NCBI RefSeq assembly: GCF_902364365.1
Contig: NZ_CABJDN010000003.1
Location: 1 to 64,000 of the forward strand
Direction of reading: 5' to 3'
From: Bacteroides intestinalis
GTDB taxonomy: Bacteria > Bacteroidota > Bacteroidia > Bacteroidales > Bacteroidaceae
DNA: 64,000 bases
Position 1 is the stretch's first letter. Every line of letters begins with the position of its first letter. The translations under genes were made by a program, and so were the position numbers. This document shows positions 1 through 12,205 of the stretch, in pieces. The notes under the pieces are model-generated. The model was not told where the DNA came from. It did no database searches and saw only the letters and a program-made list of their open reading frames with translations.

Positions 1-372
1 AAGAATGCTTTGGCTAACGTTAAACCTGTAACTAAGGAAGTTGTGAAGGAAGTCGAAGTTGCTGGTCCGCGTGCTGTCTTCTTCAAGATCGGTAGTGCTC
101 GTATCGACGATTACGGTTTGGTTAACATCGAGTTGGCTGCTAAGATCCTGAAGGCTAACCCGGATAAGAAGTACAAGGTTGCAGGTTATGCTGACAAGGC
201 TACAGGTAGCGCTTCTTGGAACCAGAAGTTGTCTGAAAAACGTGCTCAGGCTGTTTATGACGCATTGATTAAAGAAGGCGTTAACAAAGATCAACTCGAA
301 CTCGTAGGATTCGGTGGTACAGCTAACATGTTCGGTAAGAACTATCTGAACCGTGTAGTGATTCTGGAATAA
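1..372 (+). CDS. OmpA-family outer-membrane protein, C-terminal part (5' end outside window)
   Basis: The reading frame is open from base 1 and stops with TAA at 370-372, so the gene enters from the left; about 123 residues are visible. They form an OmpA-C (peptidoglycan-binding) domain: a strand-rich AVFFKIGSARID start, a central AGYADKATG segment, the helix LSEKRAQAVYDAL and a closing LNRVVIL strand. Such domains anchor the outer membrane to the cell wall; the missing N-terminus would normally be a beta-barrel. A TTG at 10 could be mistaken for a start, but the frame continues upstream and a 120-residue protein would lack any export signal. A strong terminator follows at once, so this is the last gene of its transcript. 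Confidence 0.85.
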   Translation, partial: KNALANVKPVTKEVVKEVEVAGPRAVFFKIGSARIDDYGLVNIELAAKILKANPDKKYKVAGYADKATGSASWNQKLSEKRAQAVYDALIKEGVNKDQLELVGFGGTANMFGKNYLNRVVILE

Positions 373-400
373 GATATAGGGTACCAAATTTTATTTGGGA

Positions 401-434
401 AGAGTTGTGTCAGATTTGGCACAACTCTTTTTTT
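401..434 (+). terminator. Rho-independent terminator of the OmpA-like gene
   Basis: A perfect 9-bp stem (AGAGTTGTG 401-409 with CACAACTCT 420-428) with a 10-nt loop is followed by a run of T, 29 bases after the stop codon. Confidence 0.9.
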
Positions 435-586
435 GTCTTATCAATACTTATGAAATACCAGAATCATCTTTCTAATAGTCTCCGGAAACATTGATATGGA
501 AAGCTTTTCCATAAATACATCCTCCTAATACCTTATTGCCAAGTAAATAGTTATCAGACTAAACCTACATTATATCCCCTTTAAAC

Positions 587-616
587 AAAAAAAGTTGTGC
601 CCTTCCGAACACAACT
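587..616 (-). terminator. Terminator of the sulfonation operon
   Basis: On the minus strand a 7-bp stem (AGTTGTG 610-616 with CACAACT 593-599) is followed by a T run complementary to the A run at 587-593. It sits 25 bases past the stop of the last operon gene. Confidence 0.85.
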
Positions 617-640
617 CCATTATTTTATCTCAAATAAAGA

Positions 641-1621
641 TTAATATACCAGCTTTACATTATCAATCCAAAGTGAATTACCAGGAGAACCAATATAAGC
701 ACCTCCATGACTGGAAGTAAATTGCAGTAATAGATGAGTAGGAACATCTTCTTCCGTTCCCCATGCCACTTCTTTAACGGGAACACTCTCTCCCTTACTA
801 TTGATAGCATAACGCTCTTCTACTTGCAAACGCATCATATGAGGTTTATAGGCAGGATCACCTGTTATATCTCCGTACATGATTGAATAAGTAACATTGT
901 TACGCCAGTCATCAGTTGTATTATAATAACGTACCACCATTGTACCTATACGCTTCGCAAAAATATTTCCATCCTTGTCTTCCCAACGTTTCTGCAGGAA
1001 TAAATTCACTTCCGGAAAATCTTTACCGTCTACATCCGTAATACGGCTGAAACCTGTAGCACGGATACGCTTCTCTCTATCAGACATCTTAACTTTATAG
1101 TCAAACTGAAGCGCGATCGGTTTCTTTGTGAAAGGAATACCGGAATTCAACATCTTCTGCGGATTCTTTGTTCCCTTAATCGGCTCATGTACTTCACCCA
1201 AAAACATAGAACCTGCAGCCAGCACCGTAATATCTACGATTCCTAATACCTTTACACTCTCCATACGGGTATCCATACGTGCGCAGTAACCTTTATCACG
1301 TTTTTCGGGAAACACAGAGGTATTTGTCTTAGTAATACCGGCCACACGTGCCATCACATTTGAAGTTGCCCACGGTGATCCACCCATATTCTTATAAGCC
1401 TTATTCTCACGAATAGTTGTAGTCGGCCCGATAGCATACACATTCTTCAATGCACCACCGATAATACCCGACTCTTTAATCTGGCGGTCTACCCACTGGT
1501 CCATATTGCCAAATGGAATCATCTCCACAGTATGCTGTTGTTGTTGCTGCTGTGCAGATGCCATCCCGCAATATAAAAAAGCGGATAGCATACCATACAT
1601 ACGAATTTTCTTCTGCATCAT
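641..1621 (-). CDS. Secreted PCMD-type protein of unknown function (last gene of sulfonation operon)
   Basis: A 326-residue protein with a signal peptide (hydrophobic MYGMLSAFLYCGMASA, likely cut before the run of six glutamines). The rest is strand-rich and ends in SLWIDNVKLVY, a layout I associate with PCMD (putative carbohydrate metabolism domain) proteins of Bacteroidetes, which fold as jelly-rolls; this assignment is from memory of the family. No catalytic motif is evident. It starts 16 bp after the sulfotransferase stop and shares its terminator, so it is probably co-transcribed with PAPS synthesis and sulfotransfer. Starts at 1621 and 1618 (tandem ATG) are both possible. The Gln run is encoded by CAG/CAA triplets and could vary in length without changing frame. 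Confidence 0.7.
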   Translation of the reverse strand: MMQKKIRMYGMLSAFLYCGMASAQQQQQQHTVEMIPFGNMDQWVDRQIKESGIIGGALKNVYAIGPTTTIRENKAYKNMGGSPWATSNVMARVAGITKTNTSVFPEKRDKGYCARMDTRMESVKVLGIVDITVLAAGSMFLGEVHEPIKGTKNPQKMLNSGIPFTKKPIALQFDYKVKMSDREKRIRATGFSRITDVDGKDFPEVNLFLQKRWEDKDGNIFAKRIGTMVVRYYNTTDDWRNNVTYSIMYGDITGDPAYKPHMMRLQVEERYAINSKGESVPVKEVAWGTEEDVPTHLLLQFTSSHGGAYIGSPGNSLWIDNVKLVY

Positions 1622-1637
1622 CTCATTAGCCTTTCAA

Positions 1638-2744
1638 TTAAAGTTCATAGTTCCACTGATCCAGTGCAAAATTCCAGTTATCCTGTACCAATTGCACAGT
1701 ACGATCATCATATTTATATTTATTCTTCTTATATCCTTTCTTTCCACCTACATACTTCTCGATGTCAGCACGTGCCTCTGCAAATCCGGGAATAGACAAA
1801 TCATGATAAATCTTTTCAGTCATTCCCATAGCATCAGCCTCAAAATCTTCGAATTTAACTTCAATCAGATTCCCGGCAGGGATGCACGATTTATCCGCCT
1901 CATATTTATGGTATAACTTAGCATAAATAGAAAGGATATTATTTTCCAGTTCCTCGTTACTGATGTCTTGCAACTTTAACGGCTGAATCGTATTCGTGAA
2001 GAAACTACGGGTACTCTCAAATACCGTATAAGGATTACGCATCAGATAAACAAACTTCGCATTGGGGAACATCTTAACAAGTTCCTTCACACGCCCTGTA
2101 TGCGGCGGATTCTTACTCAAGAACTGCGTTCCATGTGTATTCCACAATGATATCTTAATCAACTTGACAAATACCTCTTCAAACACTTTCAGTTCTTTCT
2201 CCGTGATATCATTAAACAACAGATATTTATCTGCATATTCCTGCTGATATTTAGGAAGGAACCAGAAATTATAATAAGTATAAGGCATCATATTAGCCAG
2301 TGCAAACTCTTCCTCCTGCGGCAGGTCTACAGCAAGTTCCATATTATCCGTAGGACGCTTATCGGGCATCAGCCAACTCATATTCTTCTTAAAGAAAGGC
2401 TGCCCCCACATCATCAAATGCGGAAATACAGTCTGATAAGTAGTATTATAACCAAAATGTTTATCGCATGAAAAGACATTATGCACAAAGGTCGTTCCAC
2501 TACGCCAATGACCAAGGATGAATACCGGATCATGTTCCAAAGGTTGAGATGCCAGTCGCTTCTCATAACGTCCATTCTGTAAAGGAGCCAGAGTAGAAAG
2601 CAATCGGCAGACAGCTTTAGTCAAGCGGTACTTGCCTTTGTATGCTGCATCTATCTCACGTCCTTTCGTAATAGCATTAAATGTCTTCCAATCGGCTCCT
2701 ACCAATGTATTTATAGGAAGTTTATTAAATTCGAGTAAACCCAT
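1638..2744 (-). CDS. PAPS-dependent sulfotransferase (BT_0416-like)
   Basis: A cytosolic 368-residue sulfotransferase of the Sulfotransfer_3 type. The 5'-phosphosulfate-binding loop is visible at residues about 72-86 (FILGHWRSGTTFVHN), and the 3'-phosphate-binding segment at about 233-245 (LMRNPYTVFESTR). No signal peptide or membrane segment is seen. It lies 46 bp downstream of cysN in an operon that makes PAPS, so substrate supply is built in. From published work, B. thetaiotaomicron BT_0416 occupies the same context and sulfonates steroids such as cholesterol; orthology is inferred from context and motifs, not from an alignment. The acceptor cannot be read from sequence; sphingolipid or glycan sulfation are alternatives. 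Confidence 0.85.
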   Translation of the reverse strand: MGLLEFNKLPINTLVGADWKTFNAITKGREIDAAYKGKYRLTKAVCRLLSTLAPLQNGRYEKRLASQPLEHDPVFILGHWRSGTTFVHNVFSCDKHFGYNTTYQTVFPHLMMWGQPFFKKNMSWLMPDKRPTDNMELAVDLPQEEEFALANMMPYTYYNFWFLPKYQQEYADKYLLFNDITEKELKVFEEVFVKLIKISLWNTHGTQFLSKNPPHTGRVKELVKMFPNAKFVYLMRNPYTVFESTRSFFTNTIQPLKLQDISNEELENNILSIYAKLYHKYEADKSCIPAGNLIEVKFEDFEADAMGMTEKIYHDLSIPGFAEARADIEKYVGGKKGYKKNKYKYDDRTVQLVQDNWNFALDQWNYEL

Positions 2745-2790
2745 ATCATTTACAATTTAACAATTTACAATTTACGATACAAATGGTAAA

Positions 2791-4257
2791 CTATTTAATG
2801 ATTTTCACTTCAATGCCCTGACGCTCCAAGTCTTTCACCGCTTTCTCTATGATTTCATAGTGTTCGGGAGCAATGCCAAGCTTCGGTAAATTCAGGACAG
2901 GAAGATCTTCCGAAATATGCATGTCTTTATCCTCTACCCTATCGATAATCATACCAACAGCACTGGTATTATTAGTTATCGGATCAATCAGAATGAAGGC
3001 TCCTGTTGCCTTATTCTTTTGATAAGGGTCAAAGAATAATTCTTTTGCCGTAGTCAGCACAACACGCGCTATCTGATTCAACTGCATGGGCAAGCTATCA
3101 GTAGTTAATTGTCCATTCTCAACCGATAGTTGTTCCATCGTATTGACATCTACCTTATACTTGATATTACTGATACGTGAACGGCTCAGATTAGTGGTTT
3201 GTTTAATAAAAAATGATTTATTAAGATCCATCGGTTCTTCATCCATCCACACCAGCATAGCCTCGAAATTACGATCGACAACCGGCAAGTTATCAGGATG
3301 TACCAGCATTTCTCCTCTTGATACGTCTATCTCATCTTCCAGCGTCAAAGTCACAGACTGAGGTGGAAAAGCATAATCCAGTTCACCATCATAAGTAACA
3401 ATGCTCTTAATGCGTGATTTCTTACCGGAAGGCAATGCAACTACTTCATCACCTTTACGCACAATTCCTGAAGCTACTTTACCGCAGAAGCCACGAAAAT
3501 CGAGGTTAGGCCGCAACACATATTGTACCGGGAAGCGGAAGTCTGACAAATTATGATCATTATCAATATGGACTGTCTCAAGGAAATCGAGCAAGGATAT
3601 ACCGGTATACCACGGAGTACGCTCAGACTTAACGACTACATTATCACCATCCAGGGCTGATAGCGGAATACAAGTTACATCCGGAATGTTCAACGGAGCA
3701 ATAAATTCCTTATATTCCTTAACTATTTCATTGAAGCGGTCCTCTGAAAAATCTACCAGGTCCATCTTGTTAACAGCAAGCACCACATGCTTGATACCTA
3801 ACAAAGAAACCAGGAAAGAGTGACGACGTGTTTGTGTAATCACCCCTGTACGGGCATCTACCAAAATAATAGCCAGATTAGCCGTGGAACCACCCGTAAT
3901 CATATTACGTGTATATTGTTCATGTCCCGGAGTATCGGCAATGATAAACTTACGATTGTTGGTAGAGAAATAACGATAAGCCACATCAATCGTAATACCC
4001 TGTTCGCGTTCTGCTTTCAGGCCATCCAGCAACAGCGCATAATCAATATGATCGCCGGCATTTCCCATTCGTTTGCTATCGCGTTCCAATGCATCCAACT
4101 GGTCCTCGTACAATTTCTTACTATCAAATAACAAACGTCCGATCAGCGTTGATTTTCCATCATCTACCGAACCGGCAGTCAGAAAACGGAGCAAGTCTTT
4201 CTGTTCATCTTTATCCAGAAACTCCTTGATATTTAGTTTAGAGTTATTCTCCATCAC
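2791..4257 (-). CDS. cysN: Sulfate adenylyltransferase subunit 1 (GTPase)
   Basis: A 488-residue translation-factor-like GTPase that couples GTP hydrolysis to APS formation by CysD. Motifs: G1 GSVDDGKS (29-36), G3 DTPGH (108-112), G4 NKMD (163-166), followed by EF-Tu-like beta-barrel domains. It is of ordinary CysN length and is not fused to an APS kinase domain, which is encoded separately by cysC. It lies 115 bp downstream of cysD, the widest gap in the operon; that gap is AT-rich with repeated short TTTTTAATTC-like runs and no ORF. Confidence 0.95.
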   Translation of the reverse strand: MMENNSKLNIKEFLDKDEQKDLLRFLTAGSVDDGKSTLIGRLLFDSKKLYEDQLDALERDSKRMGNAGDHIDYALLLDGLKAEREQGITIDVAYRYFSTNNRKFIIADTPGHEQYTRNMITGGSTANLAIILVDARTGVITQTRRHSFLVSLLGIKHVVLAVNKMDLVDFSEDRFNEIVKEYKEFIAPLNIPDVTCIPLSALDGDNVVVKSERTPWYTGISLLDFLETVHIDNDHNLSDFRFPVQYVLRPNLDFRGFCGKVASGIVRKGDEVVALPSGKKSRIKSIVTYDGELDYAFPPQSVTLTLEDEIDVSRGEMLVHPDNLPVVDRNFEAMLVWMDEEPMDLNKSFFIKQTTNLSRSRISNIKYKVDVNTMEQLSVENGQLTTDSLPMQLNQIARVVLTTAKELFFDPYQKNKATGAFILIDPITNNTSAVGMIIDRVEDKDMHISEDLPVLNLPKLGIAPEHYEIIEKAVKDLERQGIEVKIIK

Positions 4258-4372
4258 TTTCTATTTTTTAATTGTCACCTTTATCTTCGTAAACCTAAGC
4301 AATAAAGTTCTAAAGGTCAGGTTTAAGATTCCAATTCTCAGGTTTTAATTTTTAATTCTTAATTTTTAATTC

Positions 4373-5281
4373 CTAAAAGTATCCCTCGCGCTTTTTCTGC
4401 TCCATGCTGGCCTCCTGATCGAAGTCGATTACACGGGTAGTACGTTCGCTTTTGGTAGTGGTCATCATCTCTTCTACAATCGTTTCAATTGTATCGGCAT
4501 TGCTTTCCACTGCACCTGTCAGCGGCCAACAGCCTAACGTACGGAAACGGACCATTTTCATTTCTATCTGATCCCGATACTTTTCAGGCAAACGATCATC
4601 GTCCGCCATAATCAGATTACCATCAATCGTAACACAAGGACGTTCCTTTGCATAATACAACGGAACAATAGGAATATTTTCCAAACGGATATATTGCCAG
4701 ATGTCCAGCTCAGTCCAATTGCTCAAAGGGAACACACGAATACTTTCTCCCTTATGTACCCGGGCGTTATAAATATCCCACAATTCAGGACGTTGATTCT
4801 TGGGGTCCCACTGGTGGAACTTATCACGGAAAGAGAAAATACGCTCCTTTGCACGTGACTTCTCTTCATCACGGCGTGCACCGCCAAAAGCTGCATCAAA
4901 CTTATACTTGTCCAAAGCACTCAGCAGAGCTTTTGTCTTCATCAGGTCCGTATGTACTTTACTGCCATGCGTAAATGGTCCCACTCCTGCATGGAAAGCT
5001 TCCATATTGCTCTCTACAATCAGATTCCACCCATACTTCTTAGCATATTCGTCACGGAACTGAATCATTTCTTTAAATTTCCATTTTGAATCGATATGCA
5101 TCAACGGAAAAGGGACTTTGCCAGGATAAAAAGCCTTTTCAGCAAGGCGAACCATCACCGAAGAGTCTTTTCCGATACTATAAAGCATCACTGGGTTTTC
5201 AAATTCCGCAGCCACTTCACGGATAATATGAATAGACTCTGCTTCGAGCTCTTTCAGATGGCTTAATTTATATTCTTCCAT
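4373..5281 (-). CDS. cysD: Sulfate adenylyltransferase subunit 2
   Basis: A 302-residue ATP sulfurylase catalytic subunit: ATP plus sulfate gives adenosine 5'-phosphosulfate. The PP-loop motif of the PAPS reductase/ATP-sulfurylase superfamily appears as YSIGKDSSV (34-42), and [15 protein letters not shown] is the conserved second block. It begins 9 bp after cysC and precedes cysN, its GTPase partner. Full length for the family. Confidence 0.95.
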   Translation of the reverse strand: MEEYKLSHLKELEAESIHIIREVAAEFENPVMLYSIGKDSSVMVRLAEKAFYPGKVPFPLMHIDSKWKFKEMIQFRDEYAKKYGWNLIVESNMEAFHAGVGPFTHGSKVHTDLMKTKALLSALDKYKFDAAFGGARRDEEKSRAKERIFSFRDKFHQWDPKNQRPELWDIYNARVHKGESIRVFPLSNWTELDIWQYIRLENIPIVPLYYAKERPCVTIDGNLIMADDDRLPEKYRDQIEMKMVRFRTLGCWPLTGAVESNADTIETIVEEMMTTTKSERTTRVIDFDQEASMEQKKREGYF

Positions 5282-5290
5282 TTTATATAA

Positions 5291-5896
5291 TCACTTTTTA
5301 ATCTGTATTTTTGATAAAATAAGGTCAAGCAACTTGTTGACTGACTCTTCCAGACTGAGCACTGAAGTGTCTAAAGTCAAAGCCGGATGGGCAGGAGCCT
5401 CAAACGGAGCAGAAATACCGGTAAAATTCTGAATCTCTCCCCGGCGTGCCTTAGCATACAAACCTTTCACGTCCCTGCGCTCACACTCGGCCAGAGGAGT
5501 ACTAACGTAGACTTCAAGAAAATCTTCCTGACCAATGATATTGGCAGCCATTTCGCGGATATCATTGTTAGGACTTATAAATGCAGCAATAGTAATAATG
5601 CCTGTATCAATAAAAAGTTTAGAGACTTCCGCTATACGACGGATATTTTCCACACGGTCGGCTTCGGTAAAGCCTAAATTATTGTTAATGCCGCTACGGA
5701 TATTATCCCCGTCCAAAATACGGCACAGCAATCCGCGTTTGTGCAATTCACGTTCCAAAGCAATAGCTATTGTACTCTTACCGGAACCGCTCAATCCGGT
5801 AAACCATATCATCATACTATGTTGTCCAAGGAGCTCTTCTTTATCTTGCCTCGACAACATTCGATCAAAAATCGGATATATATTATTATCTGTCAT
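5291..5896 (-). CDS. cysC: Adenylylsulfate (APS) kinase
   Basis: A 201-residue kinase that phosphorylates APS to PAPS, the sulfonate donor. The P-loop is GLSGSGKS (34-41), followed by RILDGDNIRSGI, which contains the APS-binding DGD(N) element, and FISPNNDIR, typical of CysC. It is tightly packed between the SLC13 permease (8 bp) and cysD (9 bp). Confidence 0.95.
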   Translation of the reverse strand: MTDNNIYPIFDRMLSRQDKEELLGQHSMMIWFTGLSGSGKSTIAIALERELHKRGLLCRILDGDNIRSGINNNLGFTEADRVENIRRIAEVSKLFIDTGIITIAAFISPNNDIREMAANIIGQEDFLEVYVSTPLAECERRDVKGLYAKARRGEIQNFTGISAPFEAPAHPALTLDTSVLSLEESVNKLLDLILSKIQIKK

Positions 5897-5904
5897 AATC
5901 TAAA

Positions 5905-7458
5905 TTAAAAGGGCCAAATTAATGGAATAAGGAATATGGATATCAGGAATGCTATAATATTCAACGGCAAACCAATGCGCACGAAATCGGTAAACTTATA
6001 GTTTCCTATACCTTGTACTATCAGGTTTGTCTGGTATCCAATTGGTGTGGAAAAACTGGCAGATGCAGCCATGCAAATCACCACAAAGAAAGGCATAGGG
6101 CTAACGCCCATCTGCGAAGAAATGGAAAGTGCCAATGGGAAAGCCAATGCTGCCGCTGCATTATTCGTTATCAATTCAGTAAATAAGTTCGTAATGATAA
6201 ACACGGCAGCCAATAAAACCTGCGGTCCGTAATGTTCAGTCAAACCAATGATATAACCTGCCACTATATCCGCCACACCAGAATTCACCATCGCTTTACT
6301 AATGGCAAAGGCACAGGCAATGGTTATCAGAATATCCCATGAAATGTATTTGGTATATTTACGCGCCGGGAAAATTTTTGTCCATGCCATAATAATAGTA
6401 GTCACAGAGACAAAGAAGAACATATCCAGCTTAATATCCGGGAATGCTTCTTTCACAACCGGTAACTCTCCTACTGTAGCTCCGGCAATCATTAATATCA
6501 GTAAAACAAGAGCAAACCAACGCTTTCCTTTTCCGGGAACCGGCTCATTGTCTTTACCATTAGCCAACAGAACGAACACTGAGGATTCTCCCCAAGTCTG
6601 AACGAAAGAATCATCTGCCATCACCACCAGCGTATCGCCATCGCGCAGAACTTCATTATCCAGATTCTCCGTAATACTTTGTCCGCTCCGCTTGATTTCC
6701 TTAACAGCAGCACCATAGTGACGTTCAAAATTAAACTCACCCAGTTTCTTGTTGATACCCGGAAAACGGGGACCAAGCACTGCTTCAACCCGATGCAAAC
6801 TACTATCCTCCTCCTGGTCGTCATCCAGTTTTACCGCATCCGTACGAACATCAGGCAAAAGTTTGGAAGAAAATAGAAATAAATAAATAATACCCGCAAT
6901 AGCAATGAAAATACCGACTTTGCCCAACTCAAACATGGTGAAGCCTTCATAACCGGCTTCTAATATCATACCATGTACTACCAGATTGGTAGAAGTTCCA
7001 ATTAAGGTACAGATACCGCCCAAAATCGTCACATACGAAAGGGGGATCAAAAACTTGGTAGCAGGTAGTTTTACCGATTCTGCCCAACGCTTGATAATCG
7101 GGGCAAATATTACCACAACAGGAGTATTGTTAAGAAAAGCAGAGATAAAAGAGATAGTGGGAAGCATACGCAACTGAGCCTTAAATACAGTTGTTTTCCC
7201 CATAGGAAGCAACTTCTTGATTACTTGTCCCAATGCTCCCGACTGACGAATACCTTCGCTAACCAAAAACAACATGGCTACGGTAATCATTCCTTTATTA
7301 CTGAACCCCTCCAACATTTCTTTTGGGCTCAGAATACCTGCACATAAGAACAAGACTACAACGGAAAACAATACCATTCCTGGACGCATTTTGTCCAACA
7401 CTAATGCAACAACCATGCCCAAAAGTGACAAAAGCACGAATATTATTTCAAATGTCAT
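5905..7458 (-). CDS. SLC13/DASS-family permease, probable sulfate importer
   Basis: A 517-residue inner-membrane transporter with about ten or more hydrophobic segments. Both inverted-repeat SNT-like motifs of the DASS fold are visible: FLNNTPVVV (109-117) and ITNNAAAAL in the second half. A single TrkA-C/RCK-C-like soluble domain sits in the middle (about 222-285), bounded by an acidic linker. The family moves divalent anions such as sulfate or dicarboxylates; placement between cysQ and cysC makes sulfate the likely substrate. A citrate/succinate role is less likely in this setting. Confidence 0.88.
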   Translation of the reverse strand: MTFEIIFVLLSLLGMVVALVLDKMRPGMVLFSVVVLFLCAGILSPKEMLEGFSNKGMITVAMLFLVSEGIRQSGALGQVIKKLLPMGKTTVFKAQLRMLPTISFISAFLNNTPVVVIFAPIIKRWAESVKLPATKFLIPLSYVTILGGICTLIGTSTNLVVHGMILEAGYEGFTMFELGKVGIFIAIAGIIYLFLFSSKLLPDVRTDAVKLDDDQEEDSSLHRVEAVLGPRFPGINKKLGEFNFERHYGAAVKEIKRSGQSITENLDNEVLRDGDTLVVMADDSFVQTWGESSVFVLLANGKDNEPVPGKGKRWFALVLLILMIAGATVGELPVVKEAFPDIKLDMFFFVSVTTIIMAWTKIFPARKYTKYISWDILITIACAFAISKAMVNSGVADIVAGYIIGLTEHYGPQVLLAAVFIITNLFTELITNNAAAALAFPLALSISSQMGVSPMPFFVVICMAASASFSTPIGYQTNLIVQGIGNYKFTDFVRIGLPLNIIAFLISIFLIPLIWPF

Positions 7459-7475
7459 AGATTCATTGTATCTTG

Positions 7476-8297
7476 TTAATACTTCATTCGCTTAGGCTCA
7501 ACCACAAACCATGGGTTCAGCAAGTCTTCTTTATTATAGCAAAGCGGTTCTTCTTTCCCCGCCTGATAAACTTCCATTCCAGCTGCACGTGCAATGGCAT
7601 GTCCGGCAGCAGTATCCCACTCCATAGTAGGTGCAAAACGAGGATATACATCCGCTTTTCCTTCTGCTACAAGGCAAATTTTTATAGAACTGCCACTTGA
7701 AATTAATTCTACTTCAGCATGCTGACGTTTCATCTCTTCAATGTAGGATTCTGTTTCAGGCGTCAGATGTGAACGGGAAGCAACAATTACAAATTTATCT
7801 CTTGCAGACTCAGCAGGCAAACGGGTAGCAGATGCCATTAATTCCTCCAATGAAACATCTCCGCGTGAAGTAATGCCGGATAACTTATACGCACCGATAT
7901 GTTCTTCCGCAAAATAGAGTTCCTGTTTCACCGGAAGATAAATCACCCCCATTACCGGCACTGAATGACTCACCCATGCTATATTTACAGTAAACTCACC
8001 ATTCCGCTTTATGAACTCTTTTGTTCCGTCCAACGGATCTACAATCCATAAAGAATCCCATCCACAACGCTCAGTATAGGGCAAATGCTTTCCTTCTTCA
8101 CTCAAAACAGGAAAAGGGGTAGCATTCAAATATCCGGTAATGGTTTCATGAGCTTTACGGTCGGCAATGGTCAAAGGAGAGTTATCCGCTTTTTTTTCAA
8201 TTTCAAAATCTGATGCCGGGTCATTATAGATAGAGAGAATGTCCGCACCGGCGTGCAGAGCTGCATCTATCGCGTTTAATATATATCGTTGTTCCAT
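7476..8297 (-). CDS. cysQ: 3'(2'),5'-bisphosphate nucleotidase
   Basis: A 273-residue inositol-monophosphatase-fold, Mg-dependent phosphatase that hydrolyses 3'-phosphoadenosine 5'-phosphate (PAP), the product left after sulfotransfer, to AMP. Metal-binding motifs: EE (67-68), DPLDGT (87-92) and WDTAAGHA (227-234). It is the first gene of the operon and lies 28 bp from a TAATTTTG -7 box. PAP inhibits sulfotransferases, so pairing with a sulfotransferase fits. Confidence 0.93.
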   Translation of the reverse strand: MEQRYILNAIDAALHAGADILSIYNDPASDFEIEKKADNSPLTIADRKAHETITGYLNATPFPVLSEEGKHLPYTERCGWDSLWIVDPLDGTKEFIKRNGEFTVNIAWVSHSVPVMGVIYLPVKQELYFAEEHIGAYKLSGITSRGDVSLEELMASATRLPAESARDKFVIVASRSHLTPETESYIEEMKRQHAEVELISSGSSIKICLVAEGKADVYPRFAPTMEWDTAAGHAIARAAGMEVYQAGKEEPLCYNKEDLLNPWFVVEPKRMKY

Positions 8298-8324
8298 ATA
8301 TGGTATCTATACTTATATAGTGTG

Positions 8325-8332
8325 CAAAATTA
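8325..8332 (-). promoter_or_regulatory. Promoter -7 box of the sulfonation operon
   Basis: TAATTTTG on the minus strand matches the Bacteroidetes TAnnTTTG -7 element; a TTTTG lies upstream at 8349-8353. The cysQ ATG is 28 bp downstream. Confidence 0.65.
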
Positions 8333-8426
8333 AAAACTTTTTCATCCTCAAAAGTTTCCACCCTCAGTTTTATAACTTCTTTTAAACTACATAATATATT
8401 TATAAGCACTTTTCACAATCGATAAA

Positions 8427-8463
8427 ACAAAAAAGGTACTTCAACTTAATATTGAAGTACCTT
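8427..8463 (-). terminator. Terminator of the PUL1 minus-strand operon
   Basis: A perfect 12-bp stem (8433-8444 with 8452-8463, 7-nt loop) is followed on the minus strand by a long T run. It lies about 300 bp past the GH2 stop, giving an unusually long 3' untranslated region. Confidence 0.85.
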
Positions 8464-8626
8464 ATCCCAAAAACGGTTTCTTTTCCGGCTATTTTTCCAG
8501 AAAACAACTAAACTTTTACCTATGCCTATTTTACATATATTACAAAGCCACTATTGTCTTCATTTTTCAACATCAAATAAGTATTTCGCAAACCATTGAT
8601 TATCAGACGCATTATAATAGCAGTAA

Positions 8627-8714
8627 TTCAGTATACGACTGAATAGGGTTCAGTATACGACTGAAATAGGTTCAGTATACGATTGAAACAGGTTAAATAT
8701 ACGACTGAACTCAC
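8627..8714. repeat. Array of four 22-bp inverted-repeat units (array A)
   Basis: Units start at 8627, 8649, 8671 and 8693. Each has a left arm TTCAGT, a 5-base spacer ATACG, a right arm ACTGAA and a 5-base linker near ATAGG (6-5-6-5). Units 1 and 2 have perfect arms; units 3 and 4 carry changes (ATTGAA; TTAAAT). It is not CRISPR: there are no unique spacers and the unit is too short. Confidence 0.85.
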
Positions 8715-8768
8715 AAGCATTGCCTTTTGTTAATATTTACTACTTACAGATATAAATCACCTATCTAC

Positions 8769-12164
<3,396 letters not shown>

Positions 12165-12205
12165 TTACAAATTTAGCCTTTTTCTTTCGCACAAAAGAAC
12201 ATTTT

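Larger units (their letters stand above)
8298..8768. other. 471-bp intergenic region between PUL1 and the sulfonation operon
   Basis: It holds, from the cysQ side, the cysQ promoter (8325-8353), a minus-strand terminator (8427-8463) and an array of four 22-bp units (8627-8714). No convincing ORF or RNA gene is seen. The array lies between the GH2 stop and the terminator, so it would be transcribed as the 3' untranslated region of the PUL1 minus-strand operon. Confidence 0.7.

Noticed and set aside
1506..1916. Plus-strand ORF with a run of seven cysteines
   Set aside because: It is the antisense of the poly-glutamine run in the PCMD-type gene and spans two real minus-strand genes.
4258..4372. 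Hidden gene between cysD and cysN
   Set aside because: The 115 bp are AT-rich with stop codons in all frames and no start with a ribosome-binding site.
8627..8714. CRISPR array
   Set aside because: Units are 22 bp with no unique spacers of constant length, and no cas genes are nearby; the same applies to 49837-49976.
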